Below, piece after piece: positions 1-6,387 of a stretch of DNA of 12,164 bases. The stretch's first letter is position 1; each line of letters opens with the position of its first letter. The notes below the pieces were generated by a model. That model did no database searches. It saw only the letters and a program-made list of their open reading frames with translations, and was not told the DNA's origin. This stretch comes from JBKHBQ01 sp046542305 (GTDB lineage: Bacteria > Bacteroidota > Bacteroidia > Bacteroidales > 4484-276). The position numbers and the translations under genes are program-made. The stretch spans positions 1-12,164 of the forward strand of contig JBKHBQ010000106.1 in the NCBI GenBank assembly GCA_046542305.1. Reading direction: 5' to 3'.

Positions 1-505
1 GAATATCCTTGGGAGATACATCAAGGGCATTGGCCAGGAAGGCGGTGTACCTCCCGGTATCGAGAATACCTGCCATGCCGAATACCTTGCGCGAAGATTT
101 GTTGGCTGCTTTCCACGCCGTGTAGGTCATTACGTCGAGCGGGTTGGATACCACGATGATGATGGCTTCGGGCGAATATTTGATGACTTTTTCGGTTACA
201 TCCACGATAATTTTTGCGTTGGTGCGGATCAGGTCGTCGCGGCTCATACCGGGTTTACGCGGCATGCCCGAGGTTATTACCACAATCCCCGAGCCCTTGG
301 TGCGCAAATAGTCGTTGGTAACACCTACCACCCGTGTATCGAAATTGTTGATAGAGGAGGTTTGCCAGATGTCGAGCGCTTTGCCTTCGGCCACACCTTC
401 CTTGATATCTACCAGCACTACTTCTTTTGCCAGGTCCTTATGGGCTATTACGTTTGCACAGGTCGCCCCGACGTTTCCTGCACCGATTACTGTAATTCTT
501 TCCAT
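1..505 (-). CDS. mdh: Malate dehydrogenase, NAD-dependent (N-terminal 168 residues; C-terminus beyond window)
   Basis: Interconverts malate and oxaloacetate with NAD in the cytoplasm (TCA cycle). Reading from ATG at 505, the protein begins with a Rossmann dinucleotide-binding loop GAGNVG (residues 8-13). An Asp at the end of the second strand (LVD, D33) favours NAD over NADP. The substrate-loop motif MPRKPGMSRDD (81-91) carries the two Arg residues (R83, R89) that mark malate rather than lactate dehydrogenases. SNPLDV (120-125) and the substrate Arg in LDTGR (R152) follow. The catalytic His, expected near residue 176, lies outside the window. The gene is cut by the edge and shows no frameshift. 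The start is fixed by the short lead into the first beta strand (MERITVIGAG). A TAnnTTTG element lies about 60 bases upstream. The family call is firm; membership of the LDH-like MDH subfamily is inferred from the motifs. Confidence 0.95.
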   Translation of the reverse strand, partial: MERITVIGAGNVGATCANVIAHKDLAKEVVLVDIKEGVAEGKALDIWQTSSINNFDTRVVGVTNDYLRTKGSGIVVITSGMPRKPGMSRDDLIRTNAKIIVDVTEKVIKYSPEAIIIVVSNPLDVMTYTAWKAANKSSRKVFGMAGILDTGRYTAFLANALDVSPKDI

Positions 506-566
506 ATATTTTGATTCTTTAAATTTGTTTTTTTAATCCTAAAGTGTTGGAAAATAAAAGTTAAGG

Positions 567-574
567 CAAAAGTA
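567..574 (-). promoter_or_regulatory. Candidate Bacteroidetes -7 element for mdh
   Basis: Read on the minus strand the sequence is TACTTTTG, an exact match to the Bacteroidetes -7 consensus TAnnTTTG. It would give a transcript start near 560 and a leader of about 55 bases. No convincing -33 TTTG is seen about 20 bases upstream, only T-rich sequence. This is a prediction by motif. Confidence 0.5.
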
Positions 575-654
575 CAAATTATAAAAAAAGATGAAATCCT
601 CCGGCAACTGAGGCGGGTTTTATTTATGATAATTTAACAGAGCCGAAAGGTGCA

Positions 655-1323
655 TCAGATCATGGATTTCAGGTCGGTGTTGAGGGATTTTACCGCAAGC
701 ATAATACTGATAATCAAAGTGCCTGTTGCCACCATTCCCAGCAAGAGGTAGTCGTGGGATATGAGGCAGAAATTGTAAAATCCCTGGAAAAAGACCGCCA
801 CGCCCAAACCGGTGAATGAGTCGATGTGATTGGTACGGAATTTTCCCATGCCGATAAAGAAGCCGAGGATAATCCCGATAAGCAGATTGGCAAAAGGAAT
901 CGTGTACAGCACTACGTAAAGATCGTCGGAATAAGTCCATTCGAAGAAGAAGAATACATTGGCCAATGTGGCATATCCCATGGAAATCATTACCGAAAAC
1001 AGAATCCCGTCGAAAGGCTTGGTAACGGAATCCTTGGGAATAACAAAATATCGCAGGATGATAAACTTGAAAAATTCAGCCATAAAACCCACCAGGGCAA
1101 ACGAGAAAAACAAAATACGGCGAATGCTGCTGAAATGCTCAAGCCAGTAGTGATGAATGATATACAGGACAAGGGCCATTGGAATTGCGGCAAGCAACCC
1201 CATAAAGTATGAACCCATGAATAATTTGTGTGTGGATTTGTCCATGACTTTTAAAGCCATGAGGATGAGCATAAGAAATATAGCCGGCGCTATGAACAAA
1301 GGAATGAAATCGGATACGGTCAT
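655..1323 (-). CDS. PrsW-like multi-pass membrane protein lacking the protease residues
   Basis: A 222-residue integral membrane protein with about seven hydrophobic segments (roughly 7-25, 36-56, 70-90, 104-126, 136-158, 170-187, 192-211). The order of its motifs matches the PrsW family of glutamic-type intramembrane proteases. MAEFFK (81-86) sits where PrsW has the EExxK motif. FDGILFSVMISMGYATLAN (104-122) sits where PrsW has DGxxYGxxxGxGFAxxEN. NLLIGIILGFFIG (145-157) matches the segment normally starting with His, and FFQGFYNF (178-185) matches HGxYDF. At these positions the first Glu is Ala82, the Glu of EN is Ala121, and the two His are Asn145 and Gln180. Only Glu83 remains. The frame is intact, so it is probably an expressed pseudo-protease or a membrane protein with another role, not a decayed gene. 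Its substrate or partner cannot be read from the sequence. It could be cotranscribed with mdh, 150 bases downstream. I am confident of a membrane protein and fairly confident of the PrsW relationship. Confidence 0.75.
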   Translation of the reverse strand: MTVSDFIPLFIAPAIFLMLILMALKVMDKSTHKLFMGSYFMGLLAAIPMALVLYIIHHYWLEHFSSIRRILFFSFALVGFMAEFFKFIILRYFVIPKDSVTKPFDGILFSVMISMGYATLANVFFFFEWTYSDDLYVVLYTIPFANLLIGIILGFFIGMGKFRTNHIDSFTGLGVAVFFQGFYNFCLISHDYLLLGMVATGTLIISIMLAVKSLNTDLKSMI

Positions 1324-1334
1324 GTCAACAAAAT

Positions 1335-1342
1335 TAAATTTG
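1335..1342 (+). promoter_or_regulatory. Candidate -7 element for rsgA
   Basis: TAAATTTG matches TAnnTTTG exactly and would start transcription near 1349, about 60 bases before the TTG start codon. No -33 TTTG is visible at the usual distance, which falls inside the divergent gene. Confidence 0.4.
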
Positions 1343-1371
1343 GCTACCGATCATTTTATATAAATTTACAG

Positions 1372-1403
1372 CAAAAATAAAAATTTAAATCAAAAAACCT
1401 AAA
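1372..1403 (-). promoter_or_regulatory. Candidate promoter for the PrsW-like gene
   Basis: On the minus strand, TATTTTTG (1379-1372) matches the -7 consensus. It is preceded, after a 20-base spacer, by TTTA (1403-1400), a three-of-four match to the -33 TTTG. Transcription would begin near 1365, leaving a leader of about 40 bases. Confidence 0.5.
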
Positions 1404-1408
1404 CTAGT

Positions 1409-2347
1409 TTGGAAGGTATTGTAATAAAATCTACAGGGAGTTGGTATAATGTAGCCATGGATGATGGAAAAATTATCAAGTGCCGCCTCAAAGGCAAATT
1501 CCGGATTAAAGGCATCAAAACTACCAATCCGGTGGCTGTGGGCGACCACGTGCGTTTTACGCTGCAGGAGGACGAAGGCAACGGCATCATAACGGAAATT
1601 CTCCCCAGGCGCAATCACATCATCAGGAAATCGATCAAGCTCTCGAAGCTTTCACACATCATTGCCGCCAACATCGATCTGGCCTTTCTGGTAGCCACCA
1701 TCAGGGAGCCTTACACTACCACAGGCTTTATCGACAGATTTCTTGTTTCGGCGGAAGCCTATCATATACCTGCCGCAATCATCTTTAACAAAATTGATAT
1801 TTACACCCATGAAGATCAACAGCGGCTTGAGGAACTTACCGCGATTTACCGCAATGCCGGTTATCCTGTATTTGCCGTGTCGGCTCTTACCGGCGAAAAC
1901 CTCGACATGGTGAAAGAAGCCATGAAGGACAGCGTGTGTTTGTTTTCGGGAAATTCAGGAGTGGGCAAGAGCCACATCATCAACTCCATCGAACCGGGGC
2001 TGAAACTGAAAACCGGAAAGATTTCGGAATATCACAGCAAAGGAAAACACACCACCACCTATCCCGAAATGCATCAGCTTTCATTTGGCGGCTACATTAT
2101 CGACACACCGGGGATCAGGGAATTCGGGCTGGTGGAATTCCGCAGGGAAGAAATTGCGGAACGTTTTCCCGAAATGCGGAAATACATGCACGATTGCCAG
2201 TTCAACAATTGCACCCATATTCACGAACCCAACTGCGCTGTGAAGGCAGCCGTGGAACGTGGCGATATGCCGTTATCGCGCTACGAAAGTTACCTGCGCA
2301 TTGTAGAAGACGATTATCTCGACAAAGGCCAATGGGAATGGCAATAA
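1409..2347 (+). CDS. rsgA: Ribosome small-subunit-dependent GTPase RsgA
   Basis: A circularly permuted GTPase that acts in late maturation of the 30S ribosomal subunit. The 312 residues fit the family length. An N-terminal OB-fold (about 1-70, with GSWYNV and CRLKGKFR) is followed by the permuted GTPase motifs: G4 NKID (127-130), G5 SAL (158-160), G1 GNSGVGKS (181-188), switch I near KHTTT (213-217) and G3 DTPG (232-235). A C-terminal zinc site uses C263, C268, H270 and C276. The start is TTG. An in-frame TAA lies at 1400-1402, and no ATG occurs until residue 17, inside the OB-fold, so TTG 1409 is the only start that keeps the first strand (MEGIVIKSTGSWY). The residue after GKS is His, where Ser or Thr is commoner, but the nucleotide-binding core is intact. 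It is divergent from the PrsW-like gene and 93 bases ahead of the CBS gene. Confidence 0.97.
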   Translation: MEGIVIKSTGSWYNVAMDDGKIIKCRLKGKFRIKGIKTTNPVAVGDHVRFTLQEDEGNGIITEILPRRNHIIRKSIKLSKLSHIIAANIDLAFLVATIREPYTTTGFIDRFLVSAEAYHIPAAIIFNKIDIYTHEDQQRLEELTAIYRNAGYPVFAVSALTGENLDMVKEAMKDSVCLFSGNSGVGKSHIINSIEPGLKLKTGKISEYHSKGKHTTTYPEMHQLSFGGYIIDTPGIREFGLVEFRREEIAERFPEMRKYMHDCQFNNCTHIHEPNCAVKAAVERGDMPLSRYESYLRIVEDDYLDKGQWEWQ

Positions 2348-2348
2348 T

Positions 2349-2365
2349 CCGCAGAATTTTTGCGG
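2349..2365 (+). other. Small hairpin just after the rsgA stop codon
   Basis: CCGCA and TGCGG arms (5 bp, about 7 with one G-T pair and one more A-T) flank a short loop immediately after the stop. No T-tract follows, so it is not a convincing terminator. It may protect or process the 3' end. Confidence 0.3.
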
Positions 2366-2440
2366 CACAATGCTTGTGTAATTTATCCCTTAAGTAAACG
2401 TTATTTGAATCAACAACAGATTGCTTAACACCAATATTCA

Positions 2441-3106
2441 ATGACAGCTCTCAATCTCATAAGCGACGTGGTGGTTCCACTCAAGAAGAGCGACCGGGTG
2501 GCCCTGGCGCTTCGGATGATGGACGAAAACCGCGTGAGCCATCTTCCGGTAGTTGAGGACGATCACTACCTCGGCCTGATTTCGGAACACGAGCTTCTGG
2601 CCGCCGAAGACGACGACAACCTGGTGGGGCGGCACTGTACCGCACTCCCAAAATATTATATCCCTGTTCACGAACATTTTTACCTGGCGCTTAAAACCAT
2701 GTGTGAACATAAGCTGACGCTCCTGCCGGTTCTCGACGAGAACAACGAATACATAGGCGTGATCACCGGCGAAATTTTGCTTTCGCAACTGGCCGATGCC
2801 ATGTCGGTGGATAATCCCGGAGGCATTATTATTCTTGATGTACATCAAAACGATTATTCGCTGGTGGAGATCGCCCGCATCGTAGAATCGAACGATACGA
2901 AGATTCTCAGCACAGCCGTCAAAACACATCCCGATTCCACCGTGATGCAGGTAACGCTTAAACTTAACAGAATCAATATCGAACCGGTTATTCAAACTTT
3001 TAACCGCTTCCAGTATGATATTCACGCATATTACGGCGAAAACGAAAAAGACGAGGAGCTGCTGCGCGAACGCTATAATGCCCTGATGAGTTTCCTGAAA
3101 ATTTAA
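2441..3106 (+). CDS. CBS-domain pair with C-terminal ACT-like domain
   Basis: A soluble 221-residue cytoplasmic protein. Two CBS motifs (about 7-55 and 65-120) show the repeated pattern SHLPVVEDD...LGLIS (33-48) and TLLPVLDEN...IGVIT (93-109). Such pairs bind adenine nucleotides or related ligands and act as energy or metabolite sensors. Residues about 128-198, starting GGIIILDV and ending near IHAYYG, have the beta-alpha pattern of an ACT-like domain, as in AcuB-type proteins. No catalytic domain is attached, so it probably regulates a partner. The ligand and partner are unknown. A CBS gene near NAD kinase is, from general knowledge, a common arrangement in Bacteroidetes, so a link to nucleotide or NAD status is plausible but unproven. 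Only a weak promoter match (GTTATTTG, 2400-2407) lies upstream. Confidence 0.88.
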   Translation: MTALNLISDVVVPLKKSDRVALALRMMDENRVSHLPVVEDDHYLGLISEHELLAAEDDDNLVGRHCTALPKYYIPVHEHFYLALKTMCEHKLTLLPVLDENNEYIGVITGEILLSQLADAMSVDNPGGIIILDVHQNDYSLVEIARIVESNDTKILSTAVKTHPDSTVMQVTLKLNRINIEPVIQTFNRFQYDIHAYYGENEKDEELLRERYNALMSFLKI

Positions 3107-3126
3107 ATTCGGAAAGCTGACCGAAT
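3107..3126 (+). other. Hairpin in the CBS-Omp85 intergenic region
   Basis: ATTCGG (3107-3112) and CCGAAT (3121-3126) are perfect 6-base inverted arms around an 8-base loop, starting just after the CBS stop codon. There is no run of T after it. It could be a weak terminator, a 3'-end stabiliser or an operator for the promoter that follows. Confidence 0.3.
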
Positions 3127-3142
3127 ATCAGTTCAAATCCCT

Positions 3143-3150
3143 TATTTTTG
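3143..3150 (+). promoter_or_regulatory. Candidate -7 element for the single-POTRA Omp85 gene
   Basis: TATTTTTG matches TAnnTTTG exactly and would start transcription near 3157, leaving a leader of about 16 bases before ATG 3173. No clear -33 TTTG is present. Confidence 0.4.
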
Positions 3151-3172
3151 AAAATTTACCAATCAGATACTG

Positions 3173-4636
3173 ATGAGGAGTTTTTTTCTGGTGTACTTGT
3201 GCCTGTCCGTAGTTTGGGTTTCCGGGCAGGAATCAACTGCCTTGCCTGCCGATGTTCAGCGCGACAGCATCTTTATTCATGCTGATGTCAGCAACAATCA
3301 GAATGTGTTCATCATCGACTCGATCATGCTGCAGGGCAATAAAACCACCAGGCGGCATATCATCCTCCGCGAGCTGACTTTTAAAACCGGCGATACCATT
3401 CCCGCTTTTCTGCTGGCCAAAAATTTTAAAAATTCGCGCGACAACCTGCTCAATACCTCACTGTTCAACTTTGTTACGGTTTACGATTCGGTGATATCAT
3501 CCGGTCATTTCATTCATCTCGACGTAAAAATTCACTTTGTGGAACGGTGGTATATCTGGCCGTTTCCTATTCTGGAGCTGTCCGACAGGAATTTCAATAC
3601 CTGGTGGAAAGAAAAGGATTTCGGCAGGCTCAGCTACGGGCTGTTTCTTAAGAAGGAAAACGTGCGCGGACGCATGGAAACCCTGTGGCTTCTGGCACGG
3701 TTCGGGTATGATGAAAAATACCAGCTCGGCTACGACATCCCATACATCAACCGCCAGCAAACTTTCGGCGCGGGCATTGGCGCGGGATGGAGCCAGAATC
3801 ATGAGGTGGCTTATCAAACCGTGGATAATAAACTTCAGCATGTAAACACAGGGGATGAATATTTATTTAAAAACTATTATTCTTACTTACGTTTAACACA
3901 TCGCCCCACCCTTTACCATCATCATCTGCTCCAGCTTAACTATAACTATTATGTTTTCGGTGATACTGTGCTGAAGCTGAATCCCAATTATTCGTTTGGC
4001 AATGAGGAAGTGAATGAATACCTGAACATATTCTACCGGTTTACGATCGATCACCGGGATTCGAAAGTCTATCCGCTCAACGGAAGCTATTTTATGGGGG
4101 CGCTTTCCAGAAGCGGATTCGGGGTTTTAAAAAACGGCGACATCAGCATGATGGAACTATTGGGTTCTTACCAGAAGTACTGGAAGCTGAAAAACCGGTT
4201 TCATCTGGCTTCCGACTGGTCGGGAAAGTTTTCGACAGTCCGCGACCAGCCCTATTTCTATCAGCGCGGTTTGGGGTACGACCGGAATTTTGTACGTGGC
4301 TACGAGCTTTACGTAATCGATGGTCAGAGTTTTATTCTGTCGAAAAATACTGTAAAATTCACACTTCTTCCAACCAGGGTCACAAATATCGATTTTATCA
4401 ACTCCGAAAAATTTGCCAAAATCCATTATACCATTTACCTGAACTGGTTTCTGGATGTGGGATATGTGGAAGCTTTTCGCAACAGCGAAACCAACGACCT
4501 GTCCAACACACTGCTGATCGGCACCGGATTCGGAATCGACCTGGTGACTTATTACGACCTTGTGATCAGGGTGGAGGCCTCTGTGAACGGCCTTGGCGAA
4601 CCCGGCGTTTTCCTTCATTTTAAAAATACCCTCTGA
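3173..4636 (+). CDS. Single-POTRA Omp85 (BamA/TamA-family) outer membrane protein
   Basis: A 487-residue predicted outer membrane barrel with an N-terminal signal peptide (about 1-19, ending VSGQ). One POTRA domain follows (about 46-124; IDSIMLQGNKTTRRHIILREL, then the SLFNFV turn and a final strand before VERW). The rest (about 130-487) is a barrel rich in alternating aromatic strands. Two Omp85 hallmarks are visible: a strand motif DHRDSKVYPLNGSYF (293-307) and the loop-6 motif VRGY (374-377). BamA carries five POTRA domains and TamA three, so this is a short member. The C-terminus ends in KNTL, not the aromatic residue usual for a beta-signal. It may insert or export particular outer membrane components, but no substrate is apparent. 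Its own candidate promoter and a hairpin terminator suggest a separately controlled unit beside nadK. Confidence 0.85.
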   Translation: MRSFFLVYLCLSVVWVSGQESTALPADVQRDSIFIHADVSNNQNVFIIDSIMLQGNKTTRRHIILRELTFKTGDTIPAFLLAKNFKNSRDNLLNTSLFNFVTVYDSVISSGHFIHLDVKIHFVERWYIWPFPILELSDRNFNTWWKEKDFGRLSYGLFLKKENVRGRMETLWLLARFGYDEKYQLGYDIPYINRQQTFGAGIGAGWSQNHEVAYQTVDNKLQHVNTGDEYLFKNYYSYLRLTHRPTLYHHHLLQLNYNYYVFGDTVLKLNPNYSFGNEEVNEYLNIFYRFTIDHRDSKVYPLNGSYFMGALSRSGFGVLKNGDISMMELLGSYQKYWKLKNRFHLASDWSGKFSTVRDQPYFYQRGLGYDRNFVRGYELYVIDGQSFILSKNTVKFTLLPTRVTNIDFINSEKFAKIHYTIYLNWFLDVGYVEAFRNSETNDLSNTLLIGTGFGIDLVTYYDLVIRVEASVNGLGEPGVFLHFKNTL

Positions 4637-4662
4637 GGAATGTATTCTCCTCAGCTTTGTTT
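4633..4662 (+). terminator. Probable intrinsic terminator after the Omp85 gene
   Basis: CTGAGGA (4633-4639) and TCCTCAG (4648-4654) form a perfect 7-bp stem with an 8-base loop, overlapping the stop codon. They are followed by CTTTGTTT. The T-tract is short and interrupted, so termination may be partial. Confidence 0.5.
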
Positions 4663-4683
4663 CCAAAATTCAGGTTACCTTTG
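4656..4683 (+). promoter_or_regulatory. Candidate nadK promoter
   Basis: TACCTTTG (4676-4683) matches the -7 consensus exactly. TTTG at 4656-4659 could serve as -33, though the 16-base spacer is shorter than the usual 19-21. Transcription would start near 4690, about 20 bases before ATG 4711. This supports that start over an upstream TTG at 4657. Confidence 0.5.
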
Positions 4684-4710
4684 TTTAAAGGAAAAAAACC
4701 TGTTACCCGC

Positions 4711-5589
4711 ATGAAAATAGCTTTATTCGGAAAAACTTTTACCGACGAAGGGGCCAAATACCTGCAACACCTGATCGATAAGCTGAAGAATGTGAACTGC
4801 AGCATGCTTGTTTATGAGCCTTTTCTTAATAAGATCCAGGACAAGGTGTCCATTAAATGCAGCTATGAGTCGTTCAACACACATGAAGAGTTAAAAAATT
4901 CGGCCGACATCCTTTTCTCGATTGGCGGCGACGGCACACTGCTCGATACCATTACGCTGGTGCGCGATTCGGGAATTCCCATATTGGGTGTAAACCTGGG
5001 GCGGCTGGGTTTTCTTTCCAGCATTGGCCGCGACGAAATCCTGCCGGCCATCGATCATGTGATTGCCGGAAATTATTCCCTCGAAAAGCGCACATTGCTT
5101 TCGCTTACTACACAGCAAAATTTATTCGGCAAGTTGAATTATGCGCTCAACGAGCTTTCGATTACCAAAACCGACAATAATTCGCTGGCGGTGGTAAATG
5201 TGTATGTGGATGATAAATTCCTGAACACTTACTGGGCCGACGGCCTGATTGTAGCCACACCCACAGGCTCCACAGCCTACAGCCTTTCGTGCTACGGGCC
5301 CATCCTTACCCCGGGCAGCGAAAATTTTGTGATTACTCCCATTGCCAGCCACAATCTGACGGTTCGCCCCATTGTGATACCCGATAAAAACACCATCCGC
5401 ATCAAGGTGGGCGGGCGCAACAAACATTACCAGGTGGGTCTCGACTCAAGATATCAAACCATCGACCACTCCGTGGAACTGCTGGTTAACCGGGCAAGCT
5501 TCAGCATTAACCTCATCCAGTTGCCCAACAAGGATTTTTTCAGCACAATCCGCGAAAAACTGCTTTGGGGTAAAGACCACAGGAATTAA
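4711..5589 (+). CDS. nadK: NAD kinase
   Basis: Phosphorylates NAD to NADP in the cytoplasm. The 292 residues match the family length. MKIALFGKTF opens the first strand. The catalytic motif GGDGT is at 72-76, followed by LGVNLGRLGFL (92-102). NELS (147-150) is the conserved NE motif, and DGLIVATPTGSTAY (177-190) is the conserved NAD-binding and dimer segment. An in-frame extension to TTG 4657 adds 18 residues that overlap the terminator and promoter motifs and precede the natural first strand, so ATG 4711 is preferred. The neighbours are envelope genes, while the CBS gene lies two genes upstream. No regulatory fusion is attached. Confidence 0.97.
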   Translation: MKIALFGKTFTDEGAKYLQHLIDKLKNVNCSMLVYEPFLNKIQDKVSIKCSYESFNTHEELKNSADILFSIGGDGTLLDTITLVRDSGIPILGVNLGRLGFLSSIGRDEILPAIDHVIAGNYSLEKRTLLSLTTQQNLFGKLNYALNELSITKTDNNSLAVVNVYVDDKFLNTYWADGLIVATPTGSTAYSLSCYGPILTPGSENFVITPIASHNLTVRPIVIPDKNTIRIKVGGRNKHYQVGLDSRYQTIDHSVELLVNRASFSINLIQLPNKDFFSTIREKLLWGKDHRN

Positions 5590-5615
5590 TAATTATTCCT
5601 CCTGCAAGCAAAGTG

Positions 5616-5692
5616 GAACTCAACTTGTGCCGGATACCAAAAAAACTATGGAATACCGGCATACTCATACTAAAAACAAAGAAGTTGAGTTT
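5616..5692 (+). repeat. Nested inverted repeat between nadK and the lipoprotein gene
   Basis: The outer arms AACTCAACTT (5617-5626) and AAGTTGAGTT (5682-5691) are perfect 10-base complements, with one further G-T pair outside (5616/5692). Inside them TGCCGG (5628-5633) and CCGGCA (5656-5661) form a second perfect stem, itself extendable through an internal loop by CC (5637-5638) with GG (5650-5651). No T-tract follows, and no -7 match lies in the gap, so this is probably an RNA structure in a nadK-lipoprotein transcript. It ends 22 bases before the lipoprotein ATG. Confidence 0.6.
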
Positions 5693-5713
5693 AACAAGGG
5701 AGTTTCGCTTTCT

Positions 5714-6373
5714 ATGCCCATGTACATAAAAAATAGCTTTTTCATTGCAGTTGTAGTCGTAGCCCTGGCAGCATTGTCATGTCAAAAGGTGGCAACCGAT
5801 AAAATTCCGCCCCTACTGTACCTTAAGGGGAATAACCCTGACACAATGCTGCTCGGATGCCAATATCCGGACACCGGCGGTTACTGGTTGATCTACGACG
5901 ATGATAGGATCCCTATGCCAGACGTTTACATCGATCATCCATTGTTTTACGACAGCGTTGGGACCTATTACATCCACTACACCGCTATCGACATCGATAG
6001 TAACCGCGCTTACGCCACCCGTAAAGTTGAAGTAATCGCCAAATCCGTGCAAAATTACCTGGGGAAATATATGGCGTACGATACGCTTGCTCCGCTGGGG
6101 GAAGTGCAGCCAACGTATCAGGTTGAGACCAGCCTCGTGGGGCAAAGCAACAGCCTGGTAAGGATCAGCAATTTCATGAATTTCGGGGAGGATTTCGAAG
6201 TAAGGTTCGACTACGATTCCACAAATTTTTTCAACATAAACTACAATGCAGCCGATACCATTATTCAGGGCAACGGCACTTTTTACTGTAACAGCAGCGG
6301 GTTCAGGATTGTTTATACAGTGAATGTGCCCGATCAGGATACGGAATACCACCGGACTACATTCAGAAAATAA
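5714..6373 (+). CDS. Small lipoprotein with DUF5011-like Ig domain
   Basis: A predicted 219-residue exported lipoprotein. The signal peptide runs MPMYIKNSFFIAVVVVALAALSC, with the acylated Cys at 23 (written here only to mark the lipobox ALSC). Starting at GTG 5627 or ATG 5648 would put a charged hydrophilic stretch before the signal, so ATG 5714 (or 5720) is chosen. Residues about 31-108 resemble a DUF5011/HYR-type Ig-like domain: PPLLYLKGNNPDTMLLGCQY, then VGTYYIHYTAID (82-93) and TRKVEVI (102-108). The rest, about 113-203, is beta-rich (SNFMNFGEDFEV, GNGTFYCNSSGFRIVYTV), like the C-terminal half of many Bacteroidetes DUF5011 lipoproteins. It probably sits in the outer membrane. Its function is unknown. 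It lies 124 bases after nadK behind a structured leader and only 14 bases before the DUF6089 gene, so the pair is probably cotranscribed. Confidence 0.8.
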   Translation: MPMYIKNSFFIAVVVVALAALSCQKVATDKIPPLLYLKGNNPDTMLLGCQYPDTGGYWLIYDDDRIPMPDVYIDHPLFYDSVGTYYIHYTAIDIDSNRAYATRKVEVIAKSVQNYLGKYMAYDTLAPLGEVQPTYQVETSLVGQSNSLVRISNFMNFGEDFEVRFDYDSTNFFNINYNAADTIIQGNGTFYCNSSGFRIVYTVNVPDQDTEYHRTTFRK

Positions 6374-6387
6374 ACCAACGCTTTTTG

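Noticed and set aside
598..613. CCTC/GAGG hairpin upstream of mdh followed on the minus strand by a T-run
   Set aside because: A 4-bp stem with an 8-base gap before the T-run is too weak to call a terminator for the PrsW-like gene.
826..1212. Plus-strand open frame opposite the PrsW-like gene
   Set aside because: The opposite strand codes for coherent transmembrane segments with family motifs; this frame is low-complexity and polar without domain features.
4157..4666. Long minus-strand open frame opposite the Omp85 gene
   Set aside because: Shadow frame fully opposite conserved barrel strands and crossing the terminator hairpin.
4657..4710. In-frame upstream extension of nadK from TTG 4657
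   Set aside because: It adds 18 residues ahead of the natural first strand and overlaps the terminator tail and -7 box; ATG 4711 fits the family.
5627..5713. In-frame upstream extension of the lipoprotein gene from GTG 5627 or ATG 5648
   Set aside because: It would place a charged hydrophilic stretch before the lipoprotein signal peptide and lies inside the inverted repeat.
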